NCBI GenBank assembly: GCA_023052935.1
Contig: CM041294.1
Span: 25,500,641-25,564,640 of the forward strand
Direction: 5' to 3'
Source of the DNA: Piezodorus guildinii
Taxonomy: Eukaryota; Arthropoda; Insecta; Hemiptera; Pentatomidae
DNA length: 64,000 nucleotides
The translations under genes and the position numbers were made by a program. Below are positions 11,373-23,419 of the stretch, one piece after another (the stretch's first letter is position 1; each line of letters begins with the position of its first letter). The notes under the pieces were generated by a model. It worked only from the letters and a program-made list of their open reading frames with translations, was not told where the DNA came from and did not search any database.

Positions 11373-12554
11373 GTTCTATAGGAAGATCAGTTTTCATAAA
11401 ATGATCTTAAACTTAAGTTCGTTCATAAGAACTTGAGTTAATAGCCTCTTGGTTCTCTTTAAAATTTATCCATGAGACTTTATTTATATTATTTCTAAAT
11501 ATTTGTGCTTTATGACGGTATATTATACATATGTATTCATATTTTTATTTTCGTACTTTAGTTGTTAACGTAAGTGGACTTTTATCATTGTTAAAATTTA
11601 AACACTTCTTACTGCTAATAATAATGAAAAATATTTAATTAGTTTAAGTATTGAAATTCTAGGTACTTCAGAGAAATTTGCAATTTAAAAACTTCATACC
11701 ATCTCGATAAGCAAAAATCTAATTTTACGTTTATGTACCAATTAAGTCAAAATCGTTTTAATTTTTTTTCTAGAAAATACTAAAAATGTATAGTCTGAAG
11801 TAGCATCTCAGTTTAGTTGATTTTGATAAATAAGTCGCTATAAAATCTTTGACATATACCTTTCTAGAGTATAATTTTTTTTTTTACGAATAACTTAGAT
11901 TTTCGAATTTTACCTAATTTGACCATTTGCATACACACATGACATTTTATAATTTCTGTTGAAGACTCCAATTATTATTTGTCACAATACTTTCCCTCTC
12001 ACTGCATTTTATATATGGATAGGTGGGAAAAAAAAAACGGAGCTTCATTAAAATCCCAACAGATGCTCCCAGTGATATTCCCATATCTCTTACTCGTCTT
12101 CGACCCATATCTTCTCAAGTTGAAACTTTTTTAACCCCAATTTTTCCCCCTCTTTCATGACACCCTGACCGAAAAACCGACCAATCCCTGAACCTCTGTT
12201 GAAAAATGAAAGGGTTGAGTGACGTTATTCAAAATTTATCGAGGCGTGTACTCGTTAAAAATGGATCAATCTTATGTTTAGGGCATGTTGCCAGGGTTGC
12301 GTTGTTGTCCCCACCTGTCCCAAGCTACAAACTCATGGCTCTTCTCGTTTCCCTAATAGCTCTTCTTGTTATCTTTACCATATAGTTTATTATCATCGAA
12401 AGGCAAGATATGTCTGTGACGATCGTGTTTCTTAGAAAAAGTTTCTTTTAAGTTTTTCAATTTAGCTAATGAAATTGAAAGGTGTATCATAAATATAAAC
12501 ATTTTACAGAATATTTTTATTATTTTCTCCGTCTCCTTTTCCCAAACTCTCTTC
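11373..12554. other. AT-rich stretch with degenerate R1 end
   Basis: Near 11977-12025 the words CACAATACTTTCCCTCTCACTG and ATATGGATAGGTGGG resemble the R1 3' end in plus orientation. Nothing else is recognised. Confidence 0.35.
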
Positions 12555-13074
12555 TATTGGGTTGTGTCACATGAAATGTCCGTTTTCAAGGTGAAGGATT
12601 TTTATTAAAAATACGATATGAAAACAAGATAATTTTATTTACCTTCTTTTTCTACACATCTTTCCCAACGTGGTATCAACTTTTTTATCCCCGAACTGAA
12701 AAACTCTGAACTTTGAAGTGAAACAAAATCTGAAAACGCACTTTTCACTTGATCATCATTTTCAAAAAGTTTTCCTTTGACGAAGTTCTCTTAATTCCTG
12801 AATAGGTGGTAATCTGTTCATTCAATTTTTTCACTGTATGTTTGAAACATGGGGTCTTGCTGCCGCTCAGTGAGATCATGAGGTACCCATGTATCGAGCT
12901 TTTTTACTTTCCCAATACACTTTAAATGTCTGGAAACGGTAAATGCACTTGCATTTAGCTGGGCTGAGAGTCCTTTAACTGTTTGGTAGGGGTTTCCTTC
13001 TACTGTATGTTTGAGGACATCGTTGTCTATCACGGACGGAGGTCTTCCTCGGGGCTAGTTTTCTAAGTCGGTAT
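12555..13074 (-). mobile_element. Truncated mariner (copy M2)
   Basis: It starts with TA plus TTGGGTTGTGTCACATGAAA at 12557. It breaks off after GTATCCC at 13074-13077, losing the transposase N-terminus and the second inverted repeat. The half from about 12866 onward is essentially identical to M3. The half before that is a different sub-variant (for example TTTTCCTTTGACGAAG instead of GACTTTGAACGAAG), so M2 is a junction product. Confidence 0.8.
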
Positions 13075-14270
13075 CCCTGGAATAGGGAGAAACCAGAACA
13101 CAAGAGCCCTACATCTCATTCACTGAGCCTACAGTGAATATAAAATTTTAATAAACGTGTTCTATACAATTATTTTTATAAAAACAAGGCACGTTGTTAT
13201 TGTCATTGATAGCTATACTAACCAATAGTTCCATTAATAAAACTATTGATGAGACTCTCCGTTAGTAAGAATATCTCACAGATGTAGCACTCTAATAAAT
13301 ATTTACTACGTTCAGATAATAATTTTTCAAGGCATTTTGATTACTTTCATAGATACAAAAATACTTCATAAGGGAAACCAAATATTCCATTTATAATGAG
13401 AAAACTATTGGTTTGTGTCACATGAAATGTCCGTTTTCAAGGTAAAGGATTTTTATTAAATATACGATATGAAAACAAGATAATTTTATTTGAAGTATTT
13501 ACCTTCTTTTTCTACACATTTTTCTCAACGTGACACTAACTTTTTTATCCCCGAACTGAAAAACTCTGAGCTTTGAAGTGAAACAAAATCTGAAAACGCA
13601 CTTTTCACTTGATCGTCATTTTTAAAAAGACTTTGAACGAAGTTGTCTAAATTCCTGAACAGGTGGTAATCTGTTGGAGACAAGTCGGGAGAATATGGTG
13701 GGTGCACGGTATGTTTTGAAACATGCCGCTCAGTGAGATCATGAGGTACCCATGTATCGAGCTTTTTTACTTTCCCAATACACTTTAAATGTCTGGAAAC
13801 GGTAAATGCACTTGCATTTAGCTGGGCTGAGAGTCCTTTAACTGTTTGGTAGGGGTTTCCTTCTACTGTATGTTTGAGGACATCGTTGTCTATCACGGAC
13901 GGAGGTCTTCCTCGGGGCTAGTTTTCTAAGTCGGTATCCCTGGAATAGGGAGAAACCAGAACACAAGAGCCCTACATCTCATTCACTGAGCCTACAGTGA
14001 ATATAAAATTTTAATAAACGTGTTCTATACAATTATTTTTATAAAAACAAGGCACGTTGTTATTGTCATTGATAGCTATACTAACCAATAGTTCCATTAA
14101 TAAAACTATTGATGAGACTCTCCGTTAGTAAGAATATCTCACAGATGTAGCACTCTAATAAATATTTACTACGTTCAGATAATAATTTTTCAAGGCATTT
14201 TGATTACTTTCATAGATACAAAAATACTTCATAAGGGAAACCAAATATTCCATTTATAATGAGAAAACTA
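13075..14270 (-). repeat. 863-bp tandem repeat: mariner piece plus 330-bp flank
   Basis: The 330-bp block 13075-13407 recurs nearly unchanged at 13938-14270. GTATCCCTGGAATAG recurs at 13071 and 13934, a period of 863 bases. Each unit joins a mariner fragment to the same 3' flank found beside M1 at 9277. Near identity points to recent unequal exchange or replication slippage, or to an assembly duplication. Confidence 0.85.
13406..13940 (-). mobile_element. Truncated mariner (copy M3)
   Basis: It begins after TA at 13406-13407 with TTGGTTTGTGTCACATG and breaks at GTATCCC (13937-13940), as in M2. The frame 13525-13896 (minus) joins DLTERH directly to VSKHTV and SPDLSPTDYHLF. The first two catalytic aspartates are again missing, and the junction has been altered relative to M1 so that the two halves are in one frame. 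Confidence 0.8.
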
Positions 14271-15144
14271 TTGGTTTGTGTCACATGAAATGTCCGTTTT
14301 CAAGGTAAAGGATTTTTATTAAATATACGATATGAAAACAAGATAATTTTATTTGAAGTATTTACCTTCTTTTTCTACACATTTTTCTCAACGTGACACT
14401 AACTTTTTTATCCCCGAACTGAAAAACTCTGAGCTTTGAAGTGAAACAAAATCTGAAAACGCACTTTTCACTTGATCATCATTTTTAAAAAGACTTTGAA
14501 CGAAGTTGTCTAAATTCCTGAACAGGTGGTAATCTGTTGGAGACAAGTCGGGAGAATATGGTGGGTGCACGGTATGTTTTGAAACATGCCGCTCAGTGGG
14601 ATCATGAGGTACCCATGTATCGAGCTTTTTTACTTTCCCAATACACTTTAAATGTCTGGAAACGGTAAATGCACTTGCATTTAGCTGGGCTGAGAGTCCT
14701 TTAACTGTTTGGTAGGGGTTTCCTTCTACTGTATGTTTGAGGACATCGTTGTCTATCACGGACGGAGGTCTTCCTCGGGGCTAGTTTTCTAAGTCGGTAT
14801 CCCCAGCTGAAAACTTAGCAAACCAACGGCGAATGGTCCGTTCATTAACACTCCTTTCCCCAAACGCCTTGCAAATATTTCTAGCGGCCTCATCTGCTGA
14901 ATGGCCGAGCTTAAACTCGTACAAAAATATTACTCGAAAATCGCGTGTTTCCATGTTCATATTGAGAGGTATACTAAAAAGTGGGTAATTGATTGGTAAG
15001 CTAATGTTTATAATACAAAGATAGAGGATTAGTAACTGTTTACTTTAAATATGTAAACATTCGGAAGATAACAATAGAGACCTGCAAAATCCTTTATGTA
15101 TTTCAGAAACTATAAAAACGGACATTTCATGTGAAACAAACCTA
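14269..15144 (-). mobile_element. Internally deleted mariner (copy M4), both ends present
   Basis: The element runs 14271-15142 with TA at 14269-14270 and 15143-15144. The left end TTGGTTTGTGTCAC and right end GTGAAACAAACC form the inverted repeats. The frame at 14388-14759 is almost identical to M3, and the DNA-binding domain continues (with a stop from CTAG near 14780) to an ATG near 14954. It has the same catalytic-core deletion as the other copies. Confidence 0.85.
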
Positions 15145-15226
15145 TACTAGTACCGCCAGGTTTATTGTTTTTTGTACTAATAACAACCTGATAAATTTCA
15201 ATCCAAAAAATTTTAAAACATCTGGT

Positions 15227-15255
<29 letters not shown>
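15145..15255. repeat. A-rich tract
   Basis: A nearly pure A-run at 15230-15256 abuts the R1 copy that follows. Confidence 0.6.
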
Positions 15256-15257
<2 letters not shown>

Positions 15258-15822
15258 CGACTTTCAGTTACCTCCGTTATTAAAAGCATTAAGAACTTGT
15301 GGATACGTTTAGAGATGAAAACAGATACATTAAATTACATCAAGATTTCATAGAAATGTGTGTATCATTAAATAATCCTATTATGTTATTCTGTGCAACA
15401 GTCAGTTTAATCCGCTTTGCGTCCCACTCCATATGTGTGCAAGATAATTTTTTTTTTTTAAATATTTCTCTTTCCTCGGGTATATTATACGTCTTATAGT
15501 TCTGTTCTTATTATCAAAAATGACATTAAAAGAATAGTTTGTTGGTCATGGTCGTTCAAATTGAATATTTAGCCGTTCTTTGTCAATGCTTGTAAGATGT
15601 TATGGTTTTTCTTTTTGAAGGTACAAAATTAAAAATACTTCAGAGGAAGAAAATACCAAAAAATATCCCATTTCAGACTATTTATAATGGTTATGTAGCC
15701 ATTTAATCAAAATCGTACGAGTCTTCGGAATTAAAAAAATTCCACGAACGCAATACTTTCTCTTACTACACACACACACACACAGCTATATGTATGTATA
15801 ATTTCATATTTAGGTTAGTGAA
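15256..15822 (+). repeat. R1 repeat copy
   Basis: It starts ACGACTTTCAGTTACCTCCG and ends at GGTTAGTGAAAGTAAAA. It contains CACGAACGCAATACTTTC and (CA)n. The middle is diverged. Confidence 0.7.
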
Positions 15823-18225
15823 AGTAAAATATATAAACTAATAAGAAGCTTATGCTGGACTCGTTATTGCCATAATCTTAAATTTTGCTATTGTATACCT
15901 TTATTTATTTAGATATAATTTGACTTTTTTTTATTGTTTATACTGTAAATATTGTATGAATGGTGGTATAAATATTGTATAAATAAATAAAATAAAAAAG
16001 TCAATAATCTCCTAATGACATTATTGAGTTATCTCAAATTTGTTAATTTTTGCATCTAGCATTTAAACAAGAAAAATCTTACCTTAATTTCTAATGAATA
16101 GAAAATAAACTAGTTGTCTATAAAAAAAAAAAACTTTCGTTTTTTATTAATGATTTAATTATATTTTCCTTAAATACTTTGGAATGTGGTATATTTCAAA
16201 GACGTTTTGTTATCCTTAACAATAATGTTTTATGATAAACAGAAATACAATTCATCAGCAGTATTATTTTTATCATCAGCTTCAAAGGCCTTTGGATTGA
16301 AATTAATTATTTATATGAATTATGATATAATCATTTTTCTTATCCCTAAAATAAATCATAATCGCAATAATATTTTTCTCTTACTATGTATCTCATACAT
16401 AGGCAAGTAAAAGAAAAAAAATCAAAGTACAAATTATTTTAGCTTGTTGCCATAACACAATAGATTAGACTTAAAAAACTTATTGTTTGCTGACGTTTTG
16501 TCGACAACTTAAGAAGCCCCCGCTGTAAGCGCACTCCCATGCCACACTCCCAATAGAAGTCTTTGTAACGAATGTAATCCCATTAAGGTAATGAACGGAG
16601 TGCAGTCTCCTAGGCGTTGTTGGGAGGATTACTTTAAGACTAATCTTGGGGATTTTGATTGAATCAAATAGTGTAAACAACTATTAATGATACAGGATCC
16701 GATCTTTCCTGTATTAATGCTATTAATCGTGTTAAAAATCTATTCGAAATCCTATAACTAACGATGAGCTCTGTAGTTTTCGAAGTTTCAATCACAGTTC
16801 AAACCTTTTGACATATTACCGATCACTGACAGCAGCGATCAAGCAAATGCGATAAGCAAATTATTAGAAAGAAATCCTCAAAGGTACTTTCGTTTTACGT
16901 CATGTTTTATTGCTTCAGTAAAACATATTTAATTAAGTGTGCTTCTGGTTTATTCTCAGGTTGTTTTTTTGTTTGTTGTCTTTTTACTGTTTTTAATAAT
17001 TTGACAAAGTTTTTAAAATTGTTTTGTAGTAATGAATCAATTATGTTTTTCGTAAATAATTTGGAATGTGGTATATTTCAAAGATGTTTGTTATCATTGA
17101 TAAAGAGGAATACAGTTGATCAGCAATGTTATTTTTATTGTCTGCTTCAAAGACCTTTGGATTGAAATTAATTATTTATATTAATTATGACACTAATTGT
17201 TATTCATCGTATGAAGTAAATTGATTTATAGGTTTCATTTGGTCACTTAACATTATTGTTCTAACATCATCTGATATACTAGACTATTTCATACATTGCT
17301 ACACACTATTAAAATAAGTTTGTGTTTATATCTAATGTATAAATTATGATTTTGTGTTCTAACAATTTTTTTTTTTGTTACAGGTAAGCACTATAGATGT
17401 CAATACTCAACTAGTTTGGTATTGTAAGTTAGTAGAATTAATTTATTATTCCTTATTTATTTATTTATTTTATTTAACTGATTATTATATTAGCTTTAAA
17501 AAATCGTTAGTTTATAGTGAATTTTGGATATATTTTCATAAACAGGCATTAAAACATTAATCAGATTAGGAGGATTTAAAAAAAAGTTTTTTTATGTACC
17601 CAAAAAGTACTTTTTCTCGTCTTAAAATGCATAAATCAACGTATCCCATCATAGATAGGTCGCAATATAATTTTATTATCAACAAATAAGCGTCTAATGT
17701 AATCTATAGAGTAGTAGATTTATTTTTATGTTGAGGTATTTAAAAAAGTAATAATTATCAGGGCTGAGATTGTAGATGTAATATTTAGTTGAAATGAAGC
17801 TGTCTGCTGTTGTTGAAGTGTGAGTAAAATATTCTGACTGCGATTTTGAATCCTGGCAGAGCTGAGTAGATTTTGGGATGATATATCTTTCCATTGGTCC
17901 CATGCTCTTTGGATCATAATTAAGGAAATTAGTCCGGGGGGCGGTTAGTAAAAGAAGAAACAATGAAATAGTTTTAAGTTAGTTTCATCTCAACAAACTA
18001 TTAGGTCTATAAGCCATAAGCCCTGATAGGCTAGCAGATATGACATGTATTTTCGACCATTATGAACGAAATTTTTCTTCAATCAACAAACTCTTTAAAC
18101 CTCACCTCTCGGGTTCTTAACATATGCTCATATCATTTAATACGTAAATATTTAAACTTTTATATAACTAAGGATAAGGTGTTTCGAGTGGCGGGCCTTG
18201 ATTAACAAAAAATTAGTGAATATAT
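15823..18225. other. Non-coding stretch with a diverged direct duplication
   Basis: Segments 16171-16330 and 17052-17192 share TTTGGAATGTGGTATATTTC and CCTTTGGATTGAAATTAATT about 870 bp apart. A degenerate PLE-like end (GAAATTAGTCCGGGGGGCGG) is at about 17926-17945. No gene is recognised. Confidence 0.5.
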
Positions 18226-18533
18226 ATAATTTTCAATGGATCACTTGTAGCTGGGTGGCTAGCGTAACAGCCTCCCATGTTAAAGGTCACGGGTTCAAAC
18301 CCGCAGGTGGTCCTAGGATTTTTTAATGGGAGTAAAAAATCCTTAGTTACGCCGTCCTTCGGAGGGGACGTTAAAAGGTGGTCCCGAGCCTGTGCGATGT
18401 CAGGTACTCGTTAAAGATCCCTATCCTAATAAAACCTGGATAGGCAAAATTTAGGACTCCCACTGTAGCATCGTCCGATTAGCCATAGTAGCATAAAGTG
18501 ACGTTAAATAAAAATAAACAAACATAATTTTCA
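18226..18533 (+). mobile_element. tRNA-derived SINE (SINE1), full copy
   Basis: The element at about 18236-18523 lies between direct repeats ATAATTTTCA (18226-18235 and 18524-18533). It opens with a tRNA-like head, with A-box-like GCTGGGTGGCTAGCG and B box GGTTCAAACCC at 18293-18303. A unique body follows, then a TAAA-rich tail. It is an RNA polymerase III-transcribed non-autonomous retroposon; the partner LINE is not identified. Confidence 0.9.
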
Positions 18534-19147
18534 TTTTTCATTGTATTTATCGACCTCTTCCCGATCCGTATCATCCTTTATTATGTACTTGTTAATTTTC
18601 TTCTCTTTGGTCTTGTCGGGTTTTAGGTAATAAATTAGAAATTTGCTCGAACTAAATTCGTCAATGTTGCTATAATTTAAAATATGGCTCTTAATGCAGT
18701 AACATGATTAAAGCCCTCCAAAGTAAAGTACCCTCCCTCCCGAGCCGATAGGCGTGAAAGCTGATGATGTATATCTGTGTTATTTATGAGGAGGGGTCTA
18801 GGGTTTTTTGGTCGGGATGATTTCTTAGCCCATCTTTATTTATCAGGGGACTAATTTATGTTCTCTGGGAGCCCCTGGCCAGGTATATAGGGGAGGGCTT
18901 GGGTCGTTCCGGCTTTATTAGTCAATGTTTAACCATTGCTCATTGTTTTAGGGGTGAACCCGGTTGGTGGCTTCTTTTTGTGTTACTGCCAAAATTAATT
19001 TCCCCATATTCCAAATAGTTAAAATAAGCCGTCACCAAAAGTAATTGGTGATAAAAATAGGTCTTCTAATAAAATTCGCGATTACAGAAATTTTTTGGTA
19101 GTTACTTTTTAATTTCACTACCCATATATGAAATATATATTAAGAGG
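18534..19147. other. Non-coding stretch with a GC-richer unknown block
   Basis: 18715-18985 is GC-richer than its surroundings (CCCTCCCTCCCGAGCCGATAGG, GGGAGCCCCTGGCCAGG) and looks like an unidentified repeat. No frame or tRNA-like boxes could be supported. Confidence 0.35.
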
Positions 19148-19590
19148 ACATGATTGAACAGGGAATACCTAGAAAGTTAGTATACCTAGTACATATGTGT
19201 TTGTCGGAAACATTCCATAAAGTTAGAACCGATCATATGACTCCGAGAAATTTGAGGTGCGATCGGGTTTGAAACAGGGTGACTCCCTTTCACCTGTTTT
19301 ATTTAATATAGCTTTAGAATATGTCGTAGAAAAAGTGACGTGTACCGAGAAAGATATAAATATGGGTGATAAGATTCCGGTGTTAGGGTATGCCGATGAT
19401 TTGTTACTGCTAGGTGAAGACACGGAAACCATACAACTAAATACAAGTGTGTTAGTAAAAACAGGTAAAGAAATAGGACTCGAAATAAATACCGATAAGA
19501 CGAAATATATGATTAGTAACAGAAATGATGGCGATCTTGATGATATTAATATATCAGGGCATACTTTTGAACACGTAATTTGAAAAAATA
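19148..19590 (+). pseudogene. Non-LTR reverse transcriptase fragment, frameshifted
   Basis: The open part 19251-19579 reads RSGLKQGDSLSPVLFNIALEY, then GYADDLLLLGEDTE with the catalytic YADD at about 19389-19400, and IGLEINTDKTKYM. The preceding MIEQGIPRKLVYLVHMCLSE piece (about 19150-19215) is in another frame, so there is a frameshift near 19238. Only the palm region survives; the ends are lost. It looks RTE/BovB-like by motif style, but the clade is uncertain. Confidence 0.8.
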
Positions 19591-19604
19591 GCTAGAAATA
19601 ATAC

Positions 19605-20380
19605 AGGAACATGTCAGCAAAATCGGTAAGCCAGAAACAACACTTTTATGCTATGCATTTTGCATCCGGCCGGAATATTCATATAACCTAGTCTTTTTGA
19701 TGAAATTCGCTCTTTCGATGTAAAATTTAGTGAGTTATGTAGGTTTCATTCATTCCATTGATTGAAAAAGTCTGACAGGGATTAAATTTCGTTATTTTAA
19801 ATTTTCTTTTTTTTTTAAGTACCTTTAATTTTATTTATTGAATCGAAAAAAATTACTATTTCATCCTGTCAGCATTGATAGAATAGGTAAATATACAGTC
19901 CGAACCAATTTTATAACCAATTAGAGGAGAGGAGAAATGAGCGAACACAATTTTCAGTTTTTTTTTGTTTGTTTCTTATACTAATATACCTTATTATTTT
20001 AATTTTTTATTGTTCTGATTTTACTTGAATTTGGTGCTAAATTACCTAATAATACCTTAAGTTTGTTGATTTGAAACAAAATTGTCTTTTTCGTCCTTTT
20101 ATCATTGATAAAAACGGATAAATATTAACTAATTTGATAACCAATTATAGGACACATGAGCAAAAGAAAATTTTAGGTAATTTTTTTTTCCGACCCAATA
20201 GTAATAGAGATGTATAATATAGCGTTAGTTTATATACGAAATTGTAGGAGGTAATTTCAAGTGAGAAATACTGCTTAAACTTAAGTGATTTTTGTATATA
20301 TTAATATAATAGATTATTTAATCTGAAACACATGTTTCCATCAAAACTCAGCGTAATTTTTTAACCTTTTATTTTCAACT
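19605..20380 (-). repeat. R1 repeat copy, diverged
   Basis: Shared words include GCATTTTGCATCCGG, CGATGTAAAATTTAGTGAG and AGTACCTTTAATTTTATT in the order seen in other minus-orientation R1 copies. It is interrupted by small indels. Confidence 0.6.
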
Positions 20381-20388
20381 CTTATTTT

Positions 20389-20694
20389 ATCTATAAGTTT
20401 TATTTATTTATTTATTTAACGTCACTTTATGCTACTATGGCTAATCGGACGATGCTACAGTGGGAGTCCTAAATTTTGCCTATCCAGTTTTTATTAGGAT
20501 AGGGATCTTTAACGAGTACCTGACATCGCACAGGCTCGGGACCATCTTTTAACGTCCCCTCCGAAGGACGGCGTAACTAAGGATGTTTTACTCCCATTAA
20601 AAAATCCTAGGACCACCTGCGGATTTGAACCCGTGACCTTTGGCATGGAAGGCTGTTACGCTAGCCACCCAGCTACATGTGATCCCATCTATAA
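20389..20694 (-). mobile_element. SINE1 copy
   Basis: The element at 20397-20686 lies between ATCTATAA duplications (20389-20396, 20687-20694). The TTATTTATTTATTTAACGTC tail is at the left. The B box reads GGATTTGAACCCG in inverse, close to 20622-20632. Confidence 0.88.
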
Positions 20695-21180
20695 TTTTAA
20701 AGTACAAATTAATTAATTTGTGTTTACTAATATAATAATAGCCATTTCTGCCAAGATAACTAAGATACTCTTCTTGTACGATATAACTATCCATCAACTC
20801 GACTAAGAAATTTTCACAGTATATTAAGTAACGCATGAAAAAGAAGTATTGCTATGATGGTCGGGAATTAAGGATAACAAATTGCTGCCGCCATAATATT
20901 ATGGTAATTAACGTGGTTTAAACACTTCATAACTTGTATAATACTAACATGGATTACCTTAAAGGAGGCGGTGTTTGTTGTAACGACTACCATTTTGTAG
21001 CTAAGCAATCAGGGTATCTTCGTCGTCAATGATCTGCCTCAAGGCAAGGCCTATTAATATTATTTAAACTACCACTTTCTTACGATGCTTATACATTAGT
21101 AACGGTTTAAATGTACTAAATGGAATAAAGAGAGCAAGTTGTCAAAATGATTTATTACTATTCATAATATAAACAAACAA
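20695..21180. other. AT-rich non-coding stretch
   Basis: Nothing recognised. Confidence 0.4.
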
Positions 21181-21765
21181 AATCTGGTGCGGGTAAAATC
21201 AATTAAAGAATTTTCAAATACAGTTAGAGATAAAAATTAGTGAAACTATTAAAGAATTAATTAAATTGAATTTATATAGAAATGTGTGCTTTATTAAAAA
21301 ATCTATCATATTATTATCTAAAATAATCAGTTAGTTTTATCTTCTTTTTATCACTCTCTATTAACTTTTAAAAGCTTGTGTATGAGATAATATTTTTTCT
21401 AAAATCTTTAGCTTTCCAACGGTATATCATAGATTTTGTTGTTGCTCTTATGTTCAAAAACATAAAATTGCATTAAAAAAATATTTATTTCTGTTTTCTC
21501 CTTTAGTTGGGTATCGAATTCATTCAATTTATATATTTACCTGTTTTTCATCAGTGGTAACAAGATAATTTAGTTATTTTTATAGAATCAACAAAATTAA
21601 AGGTACTTTAGGGAATAAAAATTTATATATCGGCATTTAAGCCCTGTCTGACCATTTAAATCCAAATTAAACCTAAATTATATTAAAGCCCATTGAATTT
21701 TACATCCATATAGCGAGTTTACATTTATAGACATTTTCTAGAAAAGTACAACTTTCTGGTCAGTG
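21181..21765 (+). repeat. R1 repeat copy, 3'-truncated
   Basis: It begins AATCTGGTGCGGG and includes TTAGTTGGGTATCGAATTC and TAAGCCCTGTCTGACC. The block with ACTTTCACTTACC next to the start is deleted, and the 3' third is missing. Confidence 0.8.
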
Positions 21766-22388
21766 CAAATAGTTTTTTACTTTTGTTTACACTAATAATT
21801 ATGACTGGTTTCGATTCAACACTTCAAAAATCCTTGCGACATCGGAAACATCACTGGATAAGAAAACTATTATTTCTAGTTCTACTTGGATTCAAAAGTT
21901 TAGGACCACGAAATTAAAATTAAATAAGTTTTTTTTTTTTTAGATTATATTAGTTCTTTATGGAATAGTAATAGTAATGTATAAACAACTTCTTTAAATC
22001 AAACGAAAAAAAATTATTGGCGTAGTAACGGAAAGGTTGATAATTATCTTTTGGCTGATCAGGTCTAACAGATTTCAGTTTTGACGGTTGTTGATAGAAG
22101 ATGGATGGTGGTTGTTCAACTGCGATTTGAGGTGCTTATGATATGCGAAGCATTTCATTATTATTATTGGTGATTTTAGAATCCTGTTTTTTAATTGATT
22201 TTTTTAAAAATTGACATGGACAAAAAATAGAACAAAATGCGTACTTCAACTCATTAATACATTTATCTAATGTTTACATGATATCAATATGTTAATCTAT
22301 GTATTTTATGTTTTCGTGACCATTTTTTCTTATTCATGTAGATTCTCCTTCGGTGATGATAATGTATCTAAGGTTATCCTCATGTGTT
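21766..22388. other. AT-rich non-coding stretch
   Basis: Nothing recognised. Confidence 0.4.
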
Positions 22389-22657
22389 TGTTCATTTAAC
22401 ATCGCTTCATGCTGCTGTGGGTAATCGGAAGATGTTGTAGAGGGAATCCTAAATTTTGCCTATCCAGGTTTAATTAGAGCAGGGATCTTTAACGAGGACT
22501 TGACATCGAACACGCTCGGGACCACCTTTTATGTCCCATCCTAAAGACGGCATTACTATGGATATTTTACTCCCATTTAAAATCATAGGTCCATTTGCCA
22601 GATTTGAGTTTGGGCATAGAAGGCTGGTGCGCTAGCCACTACAACATAGCTGATCTC
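22389..22657 (-). mobile_element. SINE1 copy, old
   Basis: The body words GTAATCGGAAGATG, TTTTGCCTATCCAGG and the degraded head GCTAGCCACTACAACATAGC are recognisable, but many substitutions and a lost B box mark it as ancient. Confidence 0.75.
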
Positions 22658-23310
22658 ATTTATTTAAATAATAATTATCTTTTATAAATAAAAAAAAATC
22701 TGAAGGGTAAGATGTGAACCGTTTTAGATTCTCCCTGCCTATAAACCCCTTAAATATTAGTTCTCTGTAACAAATCTATGGCATGCCGAGAGAGATTCCT
22801 TAATAACGGACTTTAGAGGGGTGCAGGATGCAGGGCTGATTGCTTGTGGAGATATCTCTGACCCTGGACTTGTTGAATGACCCCGGACTATTTGAATGGA
22901 AGAATAAGGTATGGTGATTTAGGACTGAGAACCTTCCTGAGAAAACCGCAAGGGGTATTTTTTGCGAGGACTGAGGCGGACTGACGAGTCAATAAGAAGC
23001 CGCGGTGGGAGTATGCAAGACCGGTTCTAGACCGGTTTTCCAAAATACCTCACCTCTTCCTTCGCCTCGTCTCCCTCCGGATCATCTTCCTATAGTCCTT
23101 ATCTGTCACTCCTATTTTCCTTGTTAATTTCACGGTGCTTAAGGAGCGTAGAAATTGAAAATTTGCATCTTTTCTTGTACTCCACTGACTTTATGATGTG
23201 ATGTATCCACTTTTAATTTATACAAATTAAATAAAAGCGCTTTTTCAGGCTTACAAAAAATGAAAGTACTCTTTGAACAGATACTCCCAGTGTTTTGAAA
23301 ATCGATTTTG
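22658..23310. other. Non-coding stretch with a GC-richer unknown block
   Basis: 22740-23105 is GC-richer and includes the short palindrome ACCGGTTCTAGACCGGTT near 23020-23037. It is possibly an unidentified repeat. Confidence 0.35.
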
Positions 23311-23419
23311 TTAATTTATTTAACGTCACAACCGAGCGATGCTACTGTGGTAGTCCCAAATTTTGTCCATCCACGTTTAATTAGAATAGAGATCTTTAGC
23401 GAGTACCTGACATCGCAAG
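23311..23419 (-). mobile_element. SINE1 tail fragment
   Basis: It matches only the 3' half (TTTAACGTCACA to GTACCTGACATCGCA). The tRNA-like head is missing. Confidence 0.75.

Noticed and set aside
18241..18310. Possible tRNA gene
   Set aside because: A and B boxes are present, but the sequence continues into the repeated SINE body and is flanked by a TSD. It does not fold as a full tRNA.
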